From: Chloroflexota bacterium
Lineage (GTDB): Bacteria; Chloroflexota; Anaerolineae; CG2-30-64-16
DNA: 31,396 bases
Reading direction: 5' to 3'
Assembly (NCBI GenBank): GCA_029555885.1
Contig: JAKPQT010000416.1
Coordinates: forward strand, 1-31,396
The translations under genes were made by a program, and so were the position numbers. Below the pieces are notes generated by a model. It made no database searches and was not told the DNA's origin. It saw only the letters and a program-made list of their open reading frames with translations. Shown here piece by piece: positions 21,291 through 29,308 of this stretch; position 1 is the first letter of the stretch, and each line of letters begins with the position of its first letter.

Positions 21291-24200
21291 TCAGCTCTCG
21301 ATTGCGCCGGCAGGCGCCAGCTCGCGGCCGTTGAGCTTGAGCGACAGGGTTTGCGATGTGTTGTCCGCGCCCATCGAGATGCCGTAAATGGTGTCAGCAG
21401 CCTCGATGGTGCCGCGGTTGTGCGTGATGAGGATGAACTGCATCTCACGGCCGAGCGCCTTGATGGCATCGCGGAACCGGCCTACGTTGGCCTCGTCCAG
21501 CGCGGCATCCACTTCGTCGAACACGCAGAAGGGGGTGGGCCGCTTCTTCAGGATGCTGAAGATGAGGGCGGCCGCGGTCAGCGCGCGCTCGCCGCCGGAG
21601 AGCGAAGCCAGGCCCTGCTCGCGCTTGCCGGGCGGCCGCGCGATGATCTCGATGCCGCTCTCGCTGGGATTGTCCGGGTCGGTCAGCACGATCTTGGCCG
21701 CGCCGCCGCCGAACAGGTTGACGAACTCCTCGCGGAACTGCGCGGCGATAGCCTTGAAGGTGGCAACGAACTCGCGCTCCATCACCTCGTCGAGCTGCGC
21801 GATGACCTCCTGGAGCGATGCGACCGCGTGCTCCAGGTCCACGGCCTGCGTGGTCAGGAAGTTGTAGCGCGCCTCGACCTCGTTGTACTCGGCCAGCGCA
21901 TCGAGGTTGACCGGGCCCAGCCGGGCAAGCTGTGCGCGCAGGTTGCGCACGTCACGGTCCAGGCCGTCGGGCAGCTCAGCCACGATGGGCAGTTGCGTGA
22001 CCATCTCGTTGAGCGGCAGCGGCAATTGGGCCTCGCTGGCCTCATCCCCGATTTCGCCGGCGTTTGTGTCGCCGTCGATGGCATAGGTCAGCGCGACCAG
22101 CCCCAGGTCCTTCTCAATCTCGCCGTGGAGGTGGCTCAGGTCGCTCTGGCAGCGCTGCGCGGCCAGGTCCGCCTGGCTCTTCCGCATCTGCGCGTGGCGC
22201 AGTTGTTCACGTAGCGCGGCCTCACGTTCCTCGGCCCGCCGCTGCTGCACCTCGATCTGGGCGAGGCGCGCCTCAGCCGGCTCGATCTGCGCATTGAGCG
22301 CCGCAATCTCCGCGGCCAGCTTGTCCGCCGCCGCGCTGTGCCCGGTGATGACGCGGTTGGCCTCGGCCTGCTGCCCGGCCAGCGCCTCGACGCGCGCCTG
22401 CTTGGCGGCGATCTCACGCTGCCGTCCGGTCTGCGCCGTGCTAAGCTCGCGCACACGTGCCTGCAACCCCTGTAACTGGCCCGCGCTCACCGCGGACTCG
22501 GCGCGCAACCGGGCCAGCTCCGCCACCCAATCATCCGCAGAGAGCTCAGCCACCTCGCGGCGCGCCGCTTCGACGCGGGCTTCCTGCTGCGCTAGCCGCT
22601 CCGTGAGTTCTGCGATGGCCGTCTTCAGCCCGGCTTCGCGGTCGGCCAGGCCGGCCAGTTCCTTCGCCAGGTTACGCCGCTGCTCTTCGTGCCATGTCTG
22701 CGTCTGCCGCGCACGCTCGGCTGCGAGCTGCACGCGATTCTGCTCGGCGGAGAGGCGGCCCTGCGCGGCCGTGAGCTCATCGCGCTGCTTGCGGCTGGCG
22801 TCCAGCGCATTGCGCGCAGTCTGCTGTGCCTGTCGCGCAGTGTTGATTGCGCTTTCGTGCTGTTTGACCTGGGCGGCGGCTGCCGCAATCTGGGGCGGCA
22901 GTTCACGTAAGGCCCGGCTGCGCACCAACACCCCGCCATCGCGGTTGCGGCTCTCGCTGCCGCCGGTGACGCTGCCGCTGGGCCGCACGATTTCGCCGTC
23001 ACGCGTCACGTAGGTCGCGCCGCCCGAACGGCCCAACAGCCGTCGCGCAGCAGACAGGTCCTCGACAATGATCGTGTGGTTCAGCGCCAGCTCGACGGCC
23101 GGGCGAATCTGCGGGTCGAAATGCACCAGTTCGCTGGCAAGCCCGACGACGCCGGGGCCGCGCGGCACATCGACAGCGCGGCCGGGCCGCAGCGTATCGA
23201 GCGGGAGGAAGGTGGCGCGGCCGGCCTGGTTGCGCTTGAGGTAGTCCACAGCGGCCTCTGCGTCCTGCCAGCCTTCCACGACGACATCCTGCACGCGGCC
23301 GCCGAGCGCCGCTTCGATCGCCCGCTCCAGCTCTGGCGGCACCTCGACCAGGTCGCCCAGGGTGCCGAGCACGCCGGTCAGCCGTGACGCGTCCTGGGTT
23401 CGCCGCTGTCCAGTGCCCGCGCCGTTGCCCGGCGGCCGGGCCGCAGCCAGCACCGCACGCACGCCTGCGCTCAACCCTGCGCCTTCGTCGCGCAGCCGTT
23501 GGAGCATATCCTGCTGATCTTGGAGCCGCGCCAGGCTGCGCTGCGCCGCGCTCAACTGCTCAGCCGCCCGGCGTTCCGCGTCCTGCGCGGCGGCCAGCGC
23601 CTGGGCCTGCTCCTGCCACGCGGCCTCGACCTCTACAAGCGCGGCCGTGAGCTCGCGGCCGCGGCCGGCCAGCGTTTGTAGTTGCAGCTCCAATTCGGCT
23701 GCCTGCGCCTGCGCGACCTGTGCGGCCTGCGCCTGAGCCTGGTCGCCCTCGGCCAGCTCGCTGCGGCGTTCGCCCGCCTGCGCCAGTCGCGACCGGCGCT
23801 CCGCCAACTGCGTGCGCAGTGCCAGCGCCGCATCCTGCGCCTGGTTCAGGGCTTGTGCCTTCATCTGCCGCGCGCGCTCGCGGGCTGCCAGCTCGCGCTG
23901 GGCTTCGGCTACCTGGGCTGCCTGCGCGTCATGGCTGGCCTGCGCTTCGTTCAGCTCGGCTTCTGCCGCCTGGAGCCGCACGGCGCCGTCCTCCAGCGCC
24001 GCGGTCAGATGCACCAGCTCCTGTGCCAGGTCTTCGGCCTGCTCGCGCCACATCCGTACCTGCTCGCCGCGCACGGCCAATTCGCGCTGGATGGCCTCTG
24101 CCTGGCGGTGCAGGCCGCTGCTGGCGCGATGCCATTCGCCTACCTGCTCGCGCAGGGCCGCGCGCTCCGCGCGGCGAGCGCTGACTTCCTCCAGGTGCGC

Positions 24201-24992
24201 GTCCAGCCCCGCAGCCTGCTCTTCGACGATCAGCCCTTCTTCCTCGGCCTGCCGCCGGGCAGCCGCCAGCGCCAGCACGGCCTCGCGCCACTTGAAGCCG
24301 TACCAGGTCTTGAGCTGGGCTTCCAGGTCGCTCTTGAGCTGCTGGTATTCCTGCGCGCGGCGGGCCTGCCCCTTCAGATAGCGCAGCCGGGGCGTGAGTT
24401 CGCTGATGATGTCGCGGGCGCGGGTGAGATTGGTGGAGGCTTCGCTGAGATTGTGGCTGGCCTGGTCGCGCCTGGCCTGGTGGACGGTGATGCCGGCGGC
24501 CTCCTCGAACAGCTTGCGGCGTTCTTCGGGCCGCTGCGAGAGGGCCTGGTCGACCAACCCCTGGCCGATGATGGTGTAGTTGCGCTCACTGAGGCCCGAA
24601 CTGCCGAGCAACTCGGCAATGTCGCGCAGCCGGACCTTGCTGCCGTTGAGAAAGTACTCGTTCTCGCCGGAACGGTAGGCGCGCCGCGCAATCTCGACCT
24701 CGGCAAAATCAATGGGCAGCCAGCCGTTGCTGTTGTCGAAGGTAAGGGCGACGTGCGCCATGCCCATGCGCGCCCGCTGCTCGCTGCCGGAAAAAATCAT
24801 ATCCTCCGTGCGCTTGCCGCGCAGGGTGCTATAGCTCTGTTCACCTAGCACCCAGCGGAGCGCGTCAGCGACGTTGGACTTGCCGCTGCCGTTGGGGCCG
24901 ACGACAGCAGTTACGCCCGCATCGAAGGTGAAGTCGGTGCGGGACGCAAAGGTCTTGTAGCCATGAAGGACGAGTTGTTTCAGATAGCGCAC
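21291..24992 (-). CDS. smc: Chromosome segregation ATPase SMC
   Basis: A 1233-residue SMC protein, the ATPase of the condensin-like complex that organises and separates chromosomes. Residues about 1-165 form the N-terminal head: Walker A in [16 protein letters not shown] (near 31-40) and the [11 protein letters not shown] region. Two long coiled coils run from about 170 to 510 and 670 to 1000. The hinge, about 520-660, includes [20 protein letters not shown] and [10 protein letters not shown]. The C-terminal head has [16 protein letters not shown] near 1130 and Walker [17 protein letters not shown] near 1157. I start at GTG 24992; a TATAAT box ends seven bases upstream and no ribosome site is seen, so it is likely leaderless. 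scpA and scpB are not in view. Confidence 0.98.
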   Translation of the reverse strand: MRYLKQLVLHGYKTFASRTDFTFDAGVTAVVGPNGSGKSNVADALRWVLGEQSYSTLRGKRTEDMIFSGSEQRARMGMAHVALTFDNSNGWLPIDFAEVEIARRAYRSGENEYFLNGSKVRLRDIAELLGSSGLSERNYTIIGQGLVDQALSQRPEERRKLFEEAAGITVHQARRDQASHNLSEASTNLTRARDIISELTPRLRYLKGQARRAQEYQQLKSDLEAQLKTWYGFKWREAVLALAAARRQAEEEGLIVEEQAAGLDAHLEEVSARRAERAALREQVGEWHRASSGLHRQAEAIQRELAVRGEQVRMWREQAEDLAQELVHLTAALEDGAVRLQAAEAELNEAQASHDAQAAQVAEAQRELAARERARQMKAQALNQAQDAALALRTQLAERRSRLAQAGERRSELAEGDQAQAQAAQVAQAQAAELELQLQTLAGRGRELTAALVEVEAAWQEQAQALAAAQDAERRAAEQLSAAQRSLARLQDQQDMLQRLRDEGAGLSAGVRAVLAAARPPGNGAGTGQRRTQDASRLTGVLGTLGDLVEVPPELERAIEAALGGRVQDVVVEGWQDAEAAVDYLKRNQAGRATFLPLDTLRPGRAVDVPRGPGVVGLASELVHFDPQIRPAVELALNHTIIVEDLSAARRLLGRSGGATYVTRDGEIVRPSGSVTGGSESRNRDGGVLVRSRALRELPPQIAAAAAQVKQHESAINTARQAQQTARNALDASRKQRDELTAAQGRLSAEQNRVQLAAERARQTQTWHEEQRRNLAKELAGLADREAGLKTAIAELTERLAQQEARVEAARREVAELSADDWVAELARLRAESAVSAGQLQGLQARVRELSTAQTGRQREIAAKQARVEALAGQQAEANRVITGHSAAADKLAAEIAALNAQIEPAEARLAQIEVQQRRAEEREAALREQLRHAQMRKSQADLAAQRCQSDLSHLHGEIEKDLGLVALTYAIDGDTNAGEIGDEASEAQLPLPLNEMVTQLPIVAELPDGLDRDVRNLRAQLARLGPVNLDALAEYNEVEARYNFLTTQAVDLEHAVASLQEVIAQLDEVMEREFVATFKAIAAQFREEFVNLFGGGAAKIVLTDPDNPSESGIEIIARPPGKREQGLASLSGGERALTAAALIFSILKKRPTPFCVFDEVDAALDEANVGRFRDAIKALGREMQFILITHNRGTIEAADTIYGISMGADNTSQTLSLKLNGRELAPAGAIES

Positions 24993-24999
24993 AGGAATG

Positions 25000-25005
25000 A
25001 TTATA
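25000..25005 (-). promoter_or_regulatory. -10 box giving a leaderless smc mRNA
   Basis: A perfect TATAAT on the minus strand (25005-25000) is followed by seven bases and the smc GTG. No -35 is obvious and no Shine-Dalgarno sequence is possible in that space. It lies just downstream of the terminator of the zinc-ribbon gene. Confidence 0.6.
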
Positions 25006-25027
25006 CGTCAGATAGACGCCAATCCAT

Positions 25028-25077
25028 AAAAAAACGGACAAACCGGCGTTATCTGTCGGCCTATCCGTTTATCCGTT
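25028..25077 (-). terminator. Intrinsic terminator after the zinc-ribbon gene
   Basis: On the minus strand, AACGGATAAACGG pairs with CCGGTTTGTCCGTT (one wobble pair, one bulge), and the right arm runs into seven T residues. It isolates the upstream gene from smc transcription. Confidence 0.88.
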
Positions 25078-25091
25078 GCGCAGGAGTCGGG

Positions 25092-25472
25092 TTAGCGGCG
25101 CGGGTTGCGCTTCTCGAAACAATCGCGGCAGTAGACGGGCCGCCCCTGGCGCGGCTCGAAGGGCACCTCAGTGGTTACACCGCAATCGGCGCACACGGCC
25201 TTGTACATCTGCCGGGCCCCGCCGCTATAATCGCGATCGCTGCTCGACCGCCCGCTGCTATAGTCGCGACCGCCGCCATAGCTGCTCCGGCCGTAGTCCC
25301 GGTTGCCATAGTCGCCGCCTTCACGGCTGGCCTTGCGGGCTGCACGGCACTCGCCGCAGCGCGTCGGTTCACTGAAGCCACGCGATGCATAGAATTCCTG
25401 TTCACCGGCAGTGAAGGTGAACTGCTTGCCGCAATCGCGGCACGTTAACGTCTTGTCTGCGTACTGACCCAC
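25092..25472 (-). CDS. Double zinc-ribbon protein with Gly/Ser/Tyr/Arg linker
   Basis: A 126-residue protein with two CxxC...CxxC zinc sites joined by a low-complexity linker. The N-terminal ribbon uses C11/C14 and C39/C42 (CRDCGKQF...FTAGEQEFYASRGF...CGEC), matching the probable zinc-binding domain PF13451. The C-terminal ribbon uses C94/C97 and C115/C118 (CADCGVTTEVPFEPRQGRPVYCRDC). The linker, about residues 51-87, is made of Gly, Ser, Tyr, Arg and Asp (NRDYGRSSYGGGRDYSSGR). It resembles the disordered RNA-binding or condensate-forming tails of cold-shock and RNA-chaperone proteins. The start is GTG 25472 with GGAGGA upstream. A 150-base leader and a strong terminator frame it as a single-gene unit. 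A nucleic-acid-binding role is inference. Confidence 0.88.
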   Translation of the reverse strand: MGQYADKTLTCRDCGKQFTFTAGEQEFYASRGFSEPTRCGECRAARKASREGGDYGNRDYGRSSYGGGRDYSSGRSSSDRDYSGGARQMYKAVCADCGVTTEVPFEPRQGRPVYCRDCFEKRNPRR

Positions 25473-25623
25473 GGGAATCCTCCAAGAGGGAACTGACTAG
25501 TGCCTCTGCGGCACGGCGGATAGATCACCTGTCACCACCAGCTACTTACCGTGAGTCCGTACACCTGCGCCTCGTGCGCTTAGTTGTGAGCCCCCGTGTA
25601 TTCGGCTGTTTGTGACCTACTCG

Positions 25624-25638
25624 TGCTTATTATAAGCA
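25624..25638 (-). promoter_or_regulatory. -10 box inside a perfect palindrome, promoter of the zinc-ribbon gene
   Basis: TGCTTATTATAAGCA is a perfect 15-bp palindrome. On the minus strand it contains TATAAT (25634-25629). RNA starting near 25622 would carry a leader of about 150 bases before the GTG at 25472. That leader includes a small GTGCC/GGCAC hairpin at 25500-25514. No -35 is evident. Confidence 0.5.
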
Positions 25639-25698
25639 GCGTATTTCTACAGCGCAAATCCGAAAATGGGCCTCAGGGGTGCTCGCAGAGTCAACGCG

Positions 25699-26803
25699 TC
25701 ACTCGGCTGCCCCCACCTGATCCTTGAGCCAGGCTTCGATGAAGGCATCGATGTCGCCGTCCAGCACGGCCGTCGTATTGCTCGTTTCGACATCAGTGCG
25801 CAGGTCTTTGACCATCTGGTAGGGTTGCAGGACATACGAGCGAATCTGGTTGCCCCAGCCCGCTTCGACGTGCTTGCCCCTGAGCCGCGCCTGCTCCGAC
25901 TCCTTTTTCTGCAGTTCGATGTCGTACAGCTTGCCGCGCAGCACGCGCATCGCCGACTCGCGATTCTGCATCTGGCTGCGCTCGTTCTGGCAGGTGACTA
26001 CGATGCCCGACGGGATGTGCGTCAGCCTGACCGCGGTCGAGTTCTTCTGCATGTGCTGGCCGCCCGCGCTCGACGACCGGAAGACGTCCATCTTGATGTC
26101 GTCCGGTTTGATGTCCAGCTCGATGTCGTCTGCGAAGATGGGCACCACCTCCACCAGCGCGAACGACGTATGCCGCCGCGCTGACGAGTCGAACGGGCTG
26201 ATGCGCACCAGGCGATGAACCCCGCGCTCGGCCCGCAGATAGCCATAGGCCCACGGCCCGTCGATCTCGATCGTGACGGTCTTGATGCCCGCTTCTTCGC
26301 CTTCGAGCTGGTCGGTGATCTCGGCGTCGTAGTCGTGGCGTTCAGCCCAGCGCAGATACATGCGCTGGAGCATCTGCGCCCAGTCCTGCGCTTCCGTGCC
26401 GCCCGCGCCCGCGTGAATGGAAAGGATGGCGCCCCCGCGGTCGTAAGGCCCGGCCATCGCCAGGCGGAATTCCAGCTCGTTGTAGTGCTTCGTCAGCGCC
26501 TGCACCTGCTCCGCCGCTTCCGCCAGCATTTCGTCATCGCCGGCCTCTTCCGCCAGGTCCAGCATCGCGAGCGCATCCCCCAGGTCCGCGCTCAGCCGGT
26601 CCCAGGTGCCGGTTTCCTCCCGCAGCGCGGCGAGATCGCGCATCACGGCTTTGGCAGCTTGCTGGTCGTTCCAGATGTCGGCGCTGGCCGACTGCTCTTC
26701 CAGCCGGGCAATCTCAGCCTTCTTGCCTTCTAAGTCAAAGACGCCTCCGCATTGCGTCGATCTGGTCGGCCAGCGCCGCCAGTTGGCCCCGTATTTCTTC
26801 CAT
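25699..26803 (-). CDS. prfB: Peptide chain release factor 2, made by programmed +1 frameshift
   Basis: RF2 ends translation at UGA and UAA codons. The full protein is 367 residues, read as two joined parts: 26803-26738 (22 codons from ATG, MEEIRGQLAALADQID...) and 26736-25699 after a +1 shift. The second part begins DLEGKKAEIARLEEQ and contains IHAGAGGTEAQDWAQML, the SPF codon-reading motif in RISPFDSSARRHTSF and the catalytic GGQ in SSSAGGQHMQ, near residue 248. Without the shift, translation stops at UGA (26737-26735) after 22 residues. Starting at the internal GTG-ATG (26646) would lose the N-terminal helices. GAGAGGGG is a modest ribosome site. PrmC, the enzyme that modifies this GGQ, is at the left end of the window. 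Confidence 0.96.
26734..26748 (-). other. prfB: Programmed +1 frameshift site of prfB
   Basis: On the minus strand, CTT-TGA-C (26740-26734) is the classic slippery codon plus in-frame stop. GGAGG (26748-26744) acts as the internal Shine-Dalgarno-like stimulator three bases before CTT, as in E. coli. Low RF2 gives slow UGA decoding and more shift, so RF2 controls its own level. Confidence 0.95.
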
Positions 26804-26839
26804 GTAGTGACCCCTCTCTATGCCTTAACGTTCTTACGT

Positions 26840-26868
26840 TTGACAATCGTCGCGCTTGCGTCGATGAT
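26840..26868 (+). promoter_or_regulatory. Promoter of the MFS transporter gene
   Basis: Perfect TTGACA (26840-26845), 17 bases and GATGAT (26863-26868, four of six to consensus). RNA would begin near 26875, giving a leader of about 48 bases. It lies in the 119-bp gap between divergent prfB and the MFS gene. Confidence 0.55.
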
Positions 26869-26922
26869 ATGTGCAATGCGGCACGCACCCCATCGCTGGC
26901 ATCAACGTCCTGTGGAGCACGC

Positions 26923-28086
26923 ATGTCTCGCCGGTCGCTCATCGCCCTTACCAGCGCCTACTTCCTGTTGCTCTGTGCCGCGTTCGGCACGGGGAGCCTG
27001 TGGCCCTTCTACCTTGCCCAGTTAGGCGGCGGCGCATCCGCCGCGGGCATCTTCAATGCCGCGGGCAACCTTGCCAGCGTGGGCGCCACGCTGCTCTCCG
27101 GCTGGCTGGCCGGACGGTTCGGGCGGCGCAAAGCGCTCTTCCTGCTGAGCTGCGTGCTGTTCGCCGCTAGCTGGTGGTTGATGGGCCGGGCCGCGACGTG
27201 GCAGGCGCTCACTGCCATCAACTTTTTCGGCGGCTTCACCTTCGGCATGGCCACCAACCTGATCCTCATCCTGACCGGGTTGCTGGCCGATGCGGCGCAG
27301 CGGGGCCGCAGCTTCGGCCTGCTCTCCCTGACGATGGGCGCCAGCCTGCTGGTCAGCGGGCTGGCCTTCGGGCCCATTGCGGACCGCTGGGGCTTCCCGA
27401 CGCTGATGGTCATCAATGCCGCCATCTGCCTGGTGTGCCTCCTGCCGGGCTTGTTCTTCGTGGAACCCGCGGTCGCGCCGGTCAGGGTGTCTGAATAGAC
27501 AGGCCCGCAGAGCGAGGTCCGGCTGGGCCTGGGCCGGCACTTCTACTTCCTGGCAGCTACCGCTCTCATTACCAGCATGGCGAGCTTCGGCGGCAACCTG
27601 GGCCGCTCCATCGTCATGAGCCAGTATGGTTTCAGCGCCACGGCGATTTCGTTGACTACCGCGATCGGCGGGGCAATGAGCCTGCCCACGCCGCTGTTCA
27701 TCGGCTGGCTCTCCGATCACATCGGACGGAAGCGGCTGCTCCTGTGGTGCCTGGCAGCAGGCTTCCTTGCCCTCCTTGCGTTCGCGTTCGCCGGCTCCAC
27801 CTGGGGCTTCTGGGGCGCATCGGTCCTGCTCGCCCTGATGATGAGTGCGCAACCGCTGATGCAGGCGCTCGCGACCGATTTGCTGCCCCCGGCCTCAGTC
27901 GGCGCCGGGCTGTCCTTGCTGTCCGGTGCGACCTCCGTCGGCCTGTTCGTCAGCTCCCTCGGCATGGGCTTCGCCATTCAACGGATGGGCGGTCGCCCCG
28001 CCTTCCTCCTGGTTGCCTTGGCCCCGCTGATTGCGATGGCGATGGTCGCGGTGTCCGCGTCCGGCCGGACGCGACTTCGAACCTAG
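26923..28086 (+). pseudogene. MFS transporter interrupted by one in-frame amber codon
   Basis: The sequence encodes a 12-helix major facilitator transporter of about 387 codons, but codon 192 is TAG (27496-27498). Both sides are in the same frame with no indel. The first half (191 residues) has six helices and the MFS loop motif GRFGRRKALF. The second half resumes TGPQSEVRLGLGRHFYFL and has the matching WLSDHIGRKRLL loop and six more helices. The stop falls in the hydrophilic loop between halves, where CAG or another codon probably stood. Start ATG 26923 has GGAG seven bases upstream. It may be a recent pseudogene, a sequencing or assembly error, or two separately translated halves: an internal ATG at 27577 exists but lies inside a helix and has no good ribosome site. 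The substrate is unknown. Confidence 0.85.
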
Positions 28087-28091
28087 CGCAA

Positions 28092-29042
28092 CTACATGCC
28101 CAGGATGGCATCCACGAAGGCGCGCGGGTCGAACTCGGCGAAGTCGTCGGCCTTCTCGCCCGTGCCCACAAAGCGCACGGGCACGCCCAGTTCCTCCTCG
28201 ATAGCGAAGACGATGCCGCCCTTGGCCGTGCCGTCGAGCTTCGTCAGGATGATGCCCGTAATCTGCACCGCCTCTTTGAAGTGTTTGGCCTGGCTGATGG
28301 CGTTCTGCCCGGTCGTCGCGTCCAGCACGAGCAACGTCTCGTGCGGTGCGTCGTGGACCTGCCGCGCGCAGACCGCGTGTACCTTCTCCAGTTCCTTCAT
28401 CAGGTTGTACTTCGTGTGCAGGCGGCCTGCGGTGTCGATGATGAGCAGCTCGGCCTTGCGCGATTCCTGGCTGGCGCGGATGGCGTCGAACACGACCGCG
28501 CCCGGGTCAGCCCCGGGGGCCTGCGCGATGACTTCGACGCCCGTGCGCTCACCCCAGATCTTGAGCTGGTCGATGGCCGCCGCGCGGAAGGTGTCTGCCG
28601 CGGCCAGCACGACCCGCTTGCCACGGGCCCGGTAATACCGCGCCAGCTTGGCGATGCTCGTGGTCTTGCCGGAACCGTTGACCCCGACGATGAGCACTAC
28701 GGTCAGCATTCGGGGTTCTTCGATATTCGTCAGCGGCGGGTGGGCCAGCAGCTTCAGCAGTTCGTCGCGCAGCGCCGCGCGCACGTCCTCTGTGCGCTTG
28801 ATGTTCTCCTTGCGCACCCGGTTACGCAGCCGCTCGACCAGCGCGGAAGCGGTGTTGATGCCCAAGTCGGACTGGATGAGCAGTTCCTCCAGCTCGTCCC
28901 AGGTCTCGTCAGTGATCTCGTTGGCCTGGAACAGCGTGCCGATGCGCCCAAAGAAACCCTGGCGCGTCTTGCTCAGGCTCGCTTGAATCTTGGCGTCATC
29001 TTCGGCCTGTTGGGCCGGGGTTTTGCGGAAAAGCCCGAACAC
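28092..29042 (-). CDS. ftsY: Signal recognition particle receptor FtsY
   Basis: FtsY is the membrane-associated SRP GTPase that docks ribosome-nascent-chain complexes to the translocon. The 316-residue protein has only a short N-terminal region ([20 protein letters not shown]) instead of the long acidic A domain of E. coli, followed by the N domain helices and the G domain. G1 is [18 protein letters not shown], then [19 protein letters not shown]3 [28 protein letters not shown]4 [10 protein letters not shown] and [18 protein letters not shown] chose GTG 29042 because AGGAG lies seven bases upstream; a longer frame reaches into the leader hairpin. Its leader carries a terminator-like hairpin, so expression may be attenuated. 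It is convergent with the MFS gene at a five-base gap. Confidence 0.97.
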   Translation of the reverse strand: MFGLFRKTPAQQAEDDAKIQASLSKTRQGFFGRIGTLFQANEITDETWDELEELLIQSDLGINTASALVERLRNRVRKENIKRTEDVRAALRDELLKLLAHPPLTNIEEPRMLTVVLIVGVNGSGKTTSIAKLARYYRARGKRVVLAAADTFRAAAIDQLKIWGERTGVEVIAQAPGADPGAVVFDAIRASQESRKAELLIIDTAGRLHTKYNLMKELEKVHAVCARQVHDAPHETLLVLDATTGQNAISQAKHFKEAVQITGIILTKLDGTAKGGIVFAIEEELGVPVRFVGTGEKADDFAEFDPRAFVDAILGM

Positions 29043-29072
29043 TTTCTCACTCCTGACCTGTACTACAGTGCG

Positions 29073-29103
29073 ATAAAACCCCCAGTCCGTAACCGGCTGG
29101 GGG
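29073..29103 (-). terminator. Terminator-like hairpin inside the ftsY leader (possible attenuator)
   Basis: On the minus strand CCCCCAG-CCG-GTTA-CGG-A-CTGGGGG forms a ten-bp stem with one bulged A (29103-29079) and runs straight into TTTTAT (29078-29073). It lies between the ftsY -10 box and its start codon, so it can only stop ftsY transcripts from that promoter. Confidence 0.8.
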
Positions 29104-29123
29104 TGTAACGACAACTGACAACG

Positions 29124-29129
29124 ATTATA
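29124..29129 (-). promoter_or_regulatory. -10 box of ftsY
   Basis: Perfect TATAAT on the minus strand (29129-29124), preceded directly by TG. RNA would start near 29117, giving a leader of about 75 bases that contains the terminator-like hairpin. No clear -35 is visible. Confidence 0.55.
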
Positions 29130-29166
29130 CACGGCCCCGCGCGAATGACCTAAAGCGGCCTGCCTG

Positions 29167-29175
29167 TGCTATACT
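29167..29175 (+). promoter_or_regulatory. Extended -10 promoter of rnc
   Basis: TGCTATACT is an extended -10 element matching the consensus at all but one position. RNA would start near 29182, leaving a leader of about 127 bases before the rnc ATG. It is divergent from the ftsY promoter, about 40 bases away. Confidence 0.55.
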
Positions 29176-29288
29176 GTCAGGCTGTGCAAAGTCAAGCACG
29201 CTGACTGTCTATCCGAAAAAGGGGTAGTATAGCCCCTTGTGGGCGTCCTGACGGGCACAAGGCCCTACGCTACGAGTATTCGGATAGA
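29176..29288 (+). ncRNA. Structured leader of rnc: nested inverted repeats
   Basis: TCTATCCGAA (29208-29217) and TTCGGATAGA (29279-29288) form a perfect ten-bp closing stem. Inside are two competing hairpins that share CCTT. The first is AAGGGGT (29219-29225) with GCCCCTT (29232-29238, one wobble pair). The second is CCTTGTG-GG-CGTC (29235-29247) with GACG-GG-CACAAGG (29250-29262). A further hairpin, GTCAG/CTGAC plus GTGC/GCAC, spans 29176-29205. The ribosome site AAGG and the ATG at 29309 lie just outside the closing stem. It may be an RNase III autoregulatory leader or an inserted palindromic repeat. I match it to no known riboswitch. Confidence 0.55.
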
Positions 29289-29308
29289 TTCTAAACCAGA
29301 AGGTGGTT

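Noticed and set aside
23682..24848. Open plus-strand frame of 388 codons opposite smc.
   Set aside because: A Leu/Ala/Gln-rich mirror of the coiled-coil codons of smc. No start signal and no family features.
26496..27577. TAG recoded as an amino acid, to explain the MFS gene.
   Set aside because: TAG ends galK, rnc, the hydrolase gene and the MFS gene itself, so it is a normal stop here.
29208..29288. A known riboswitch class (for example c-di-GMP, SAM or guanidine) upstream of rnc.
   Set aside because: None of the conserved core bases of those classes that I know are present, and rnc is not a typical riboswitch target.
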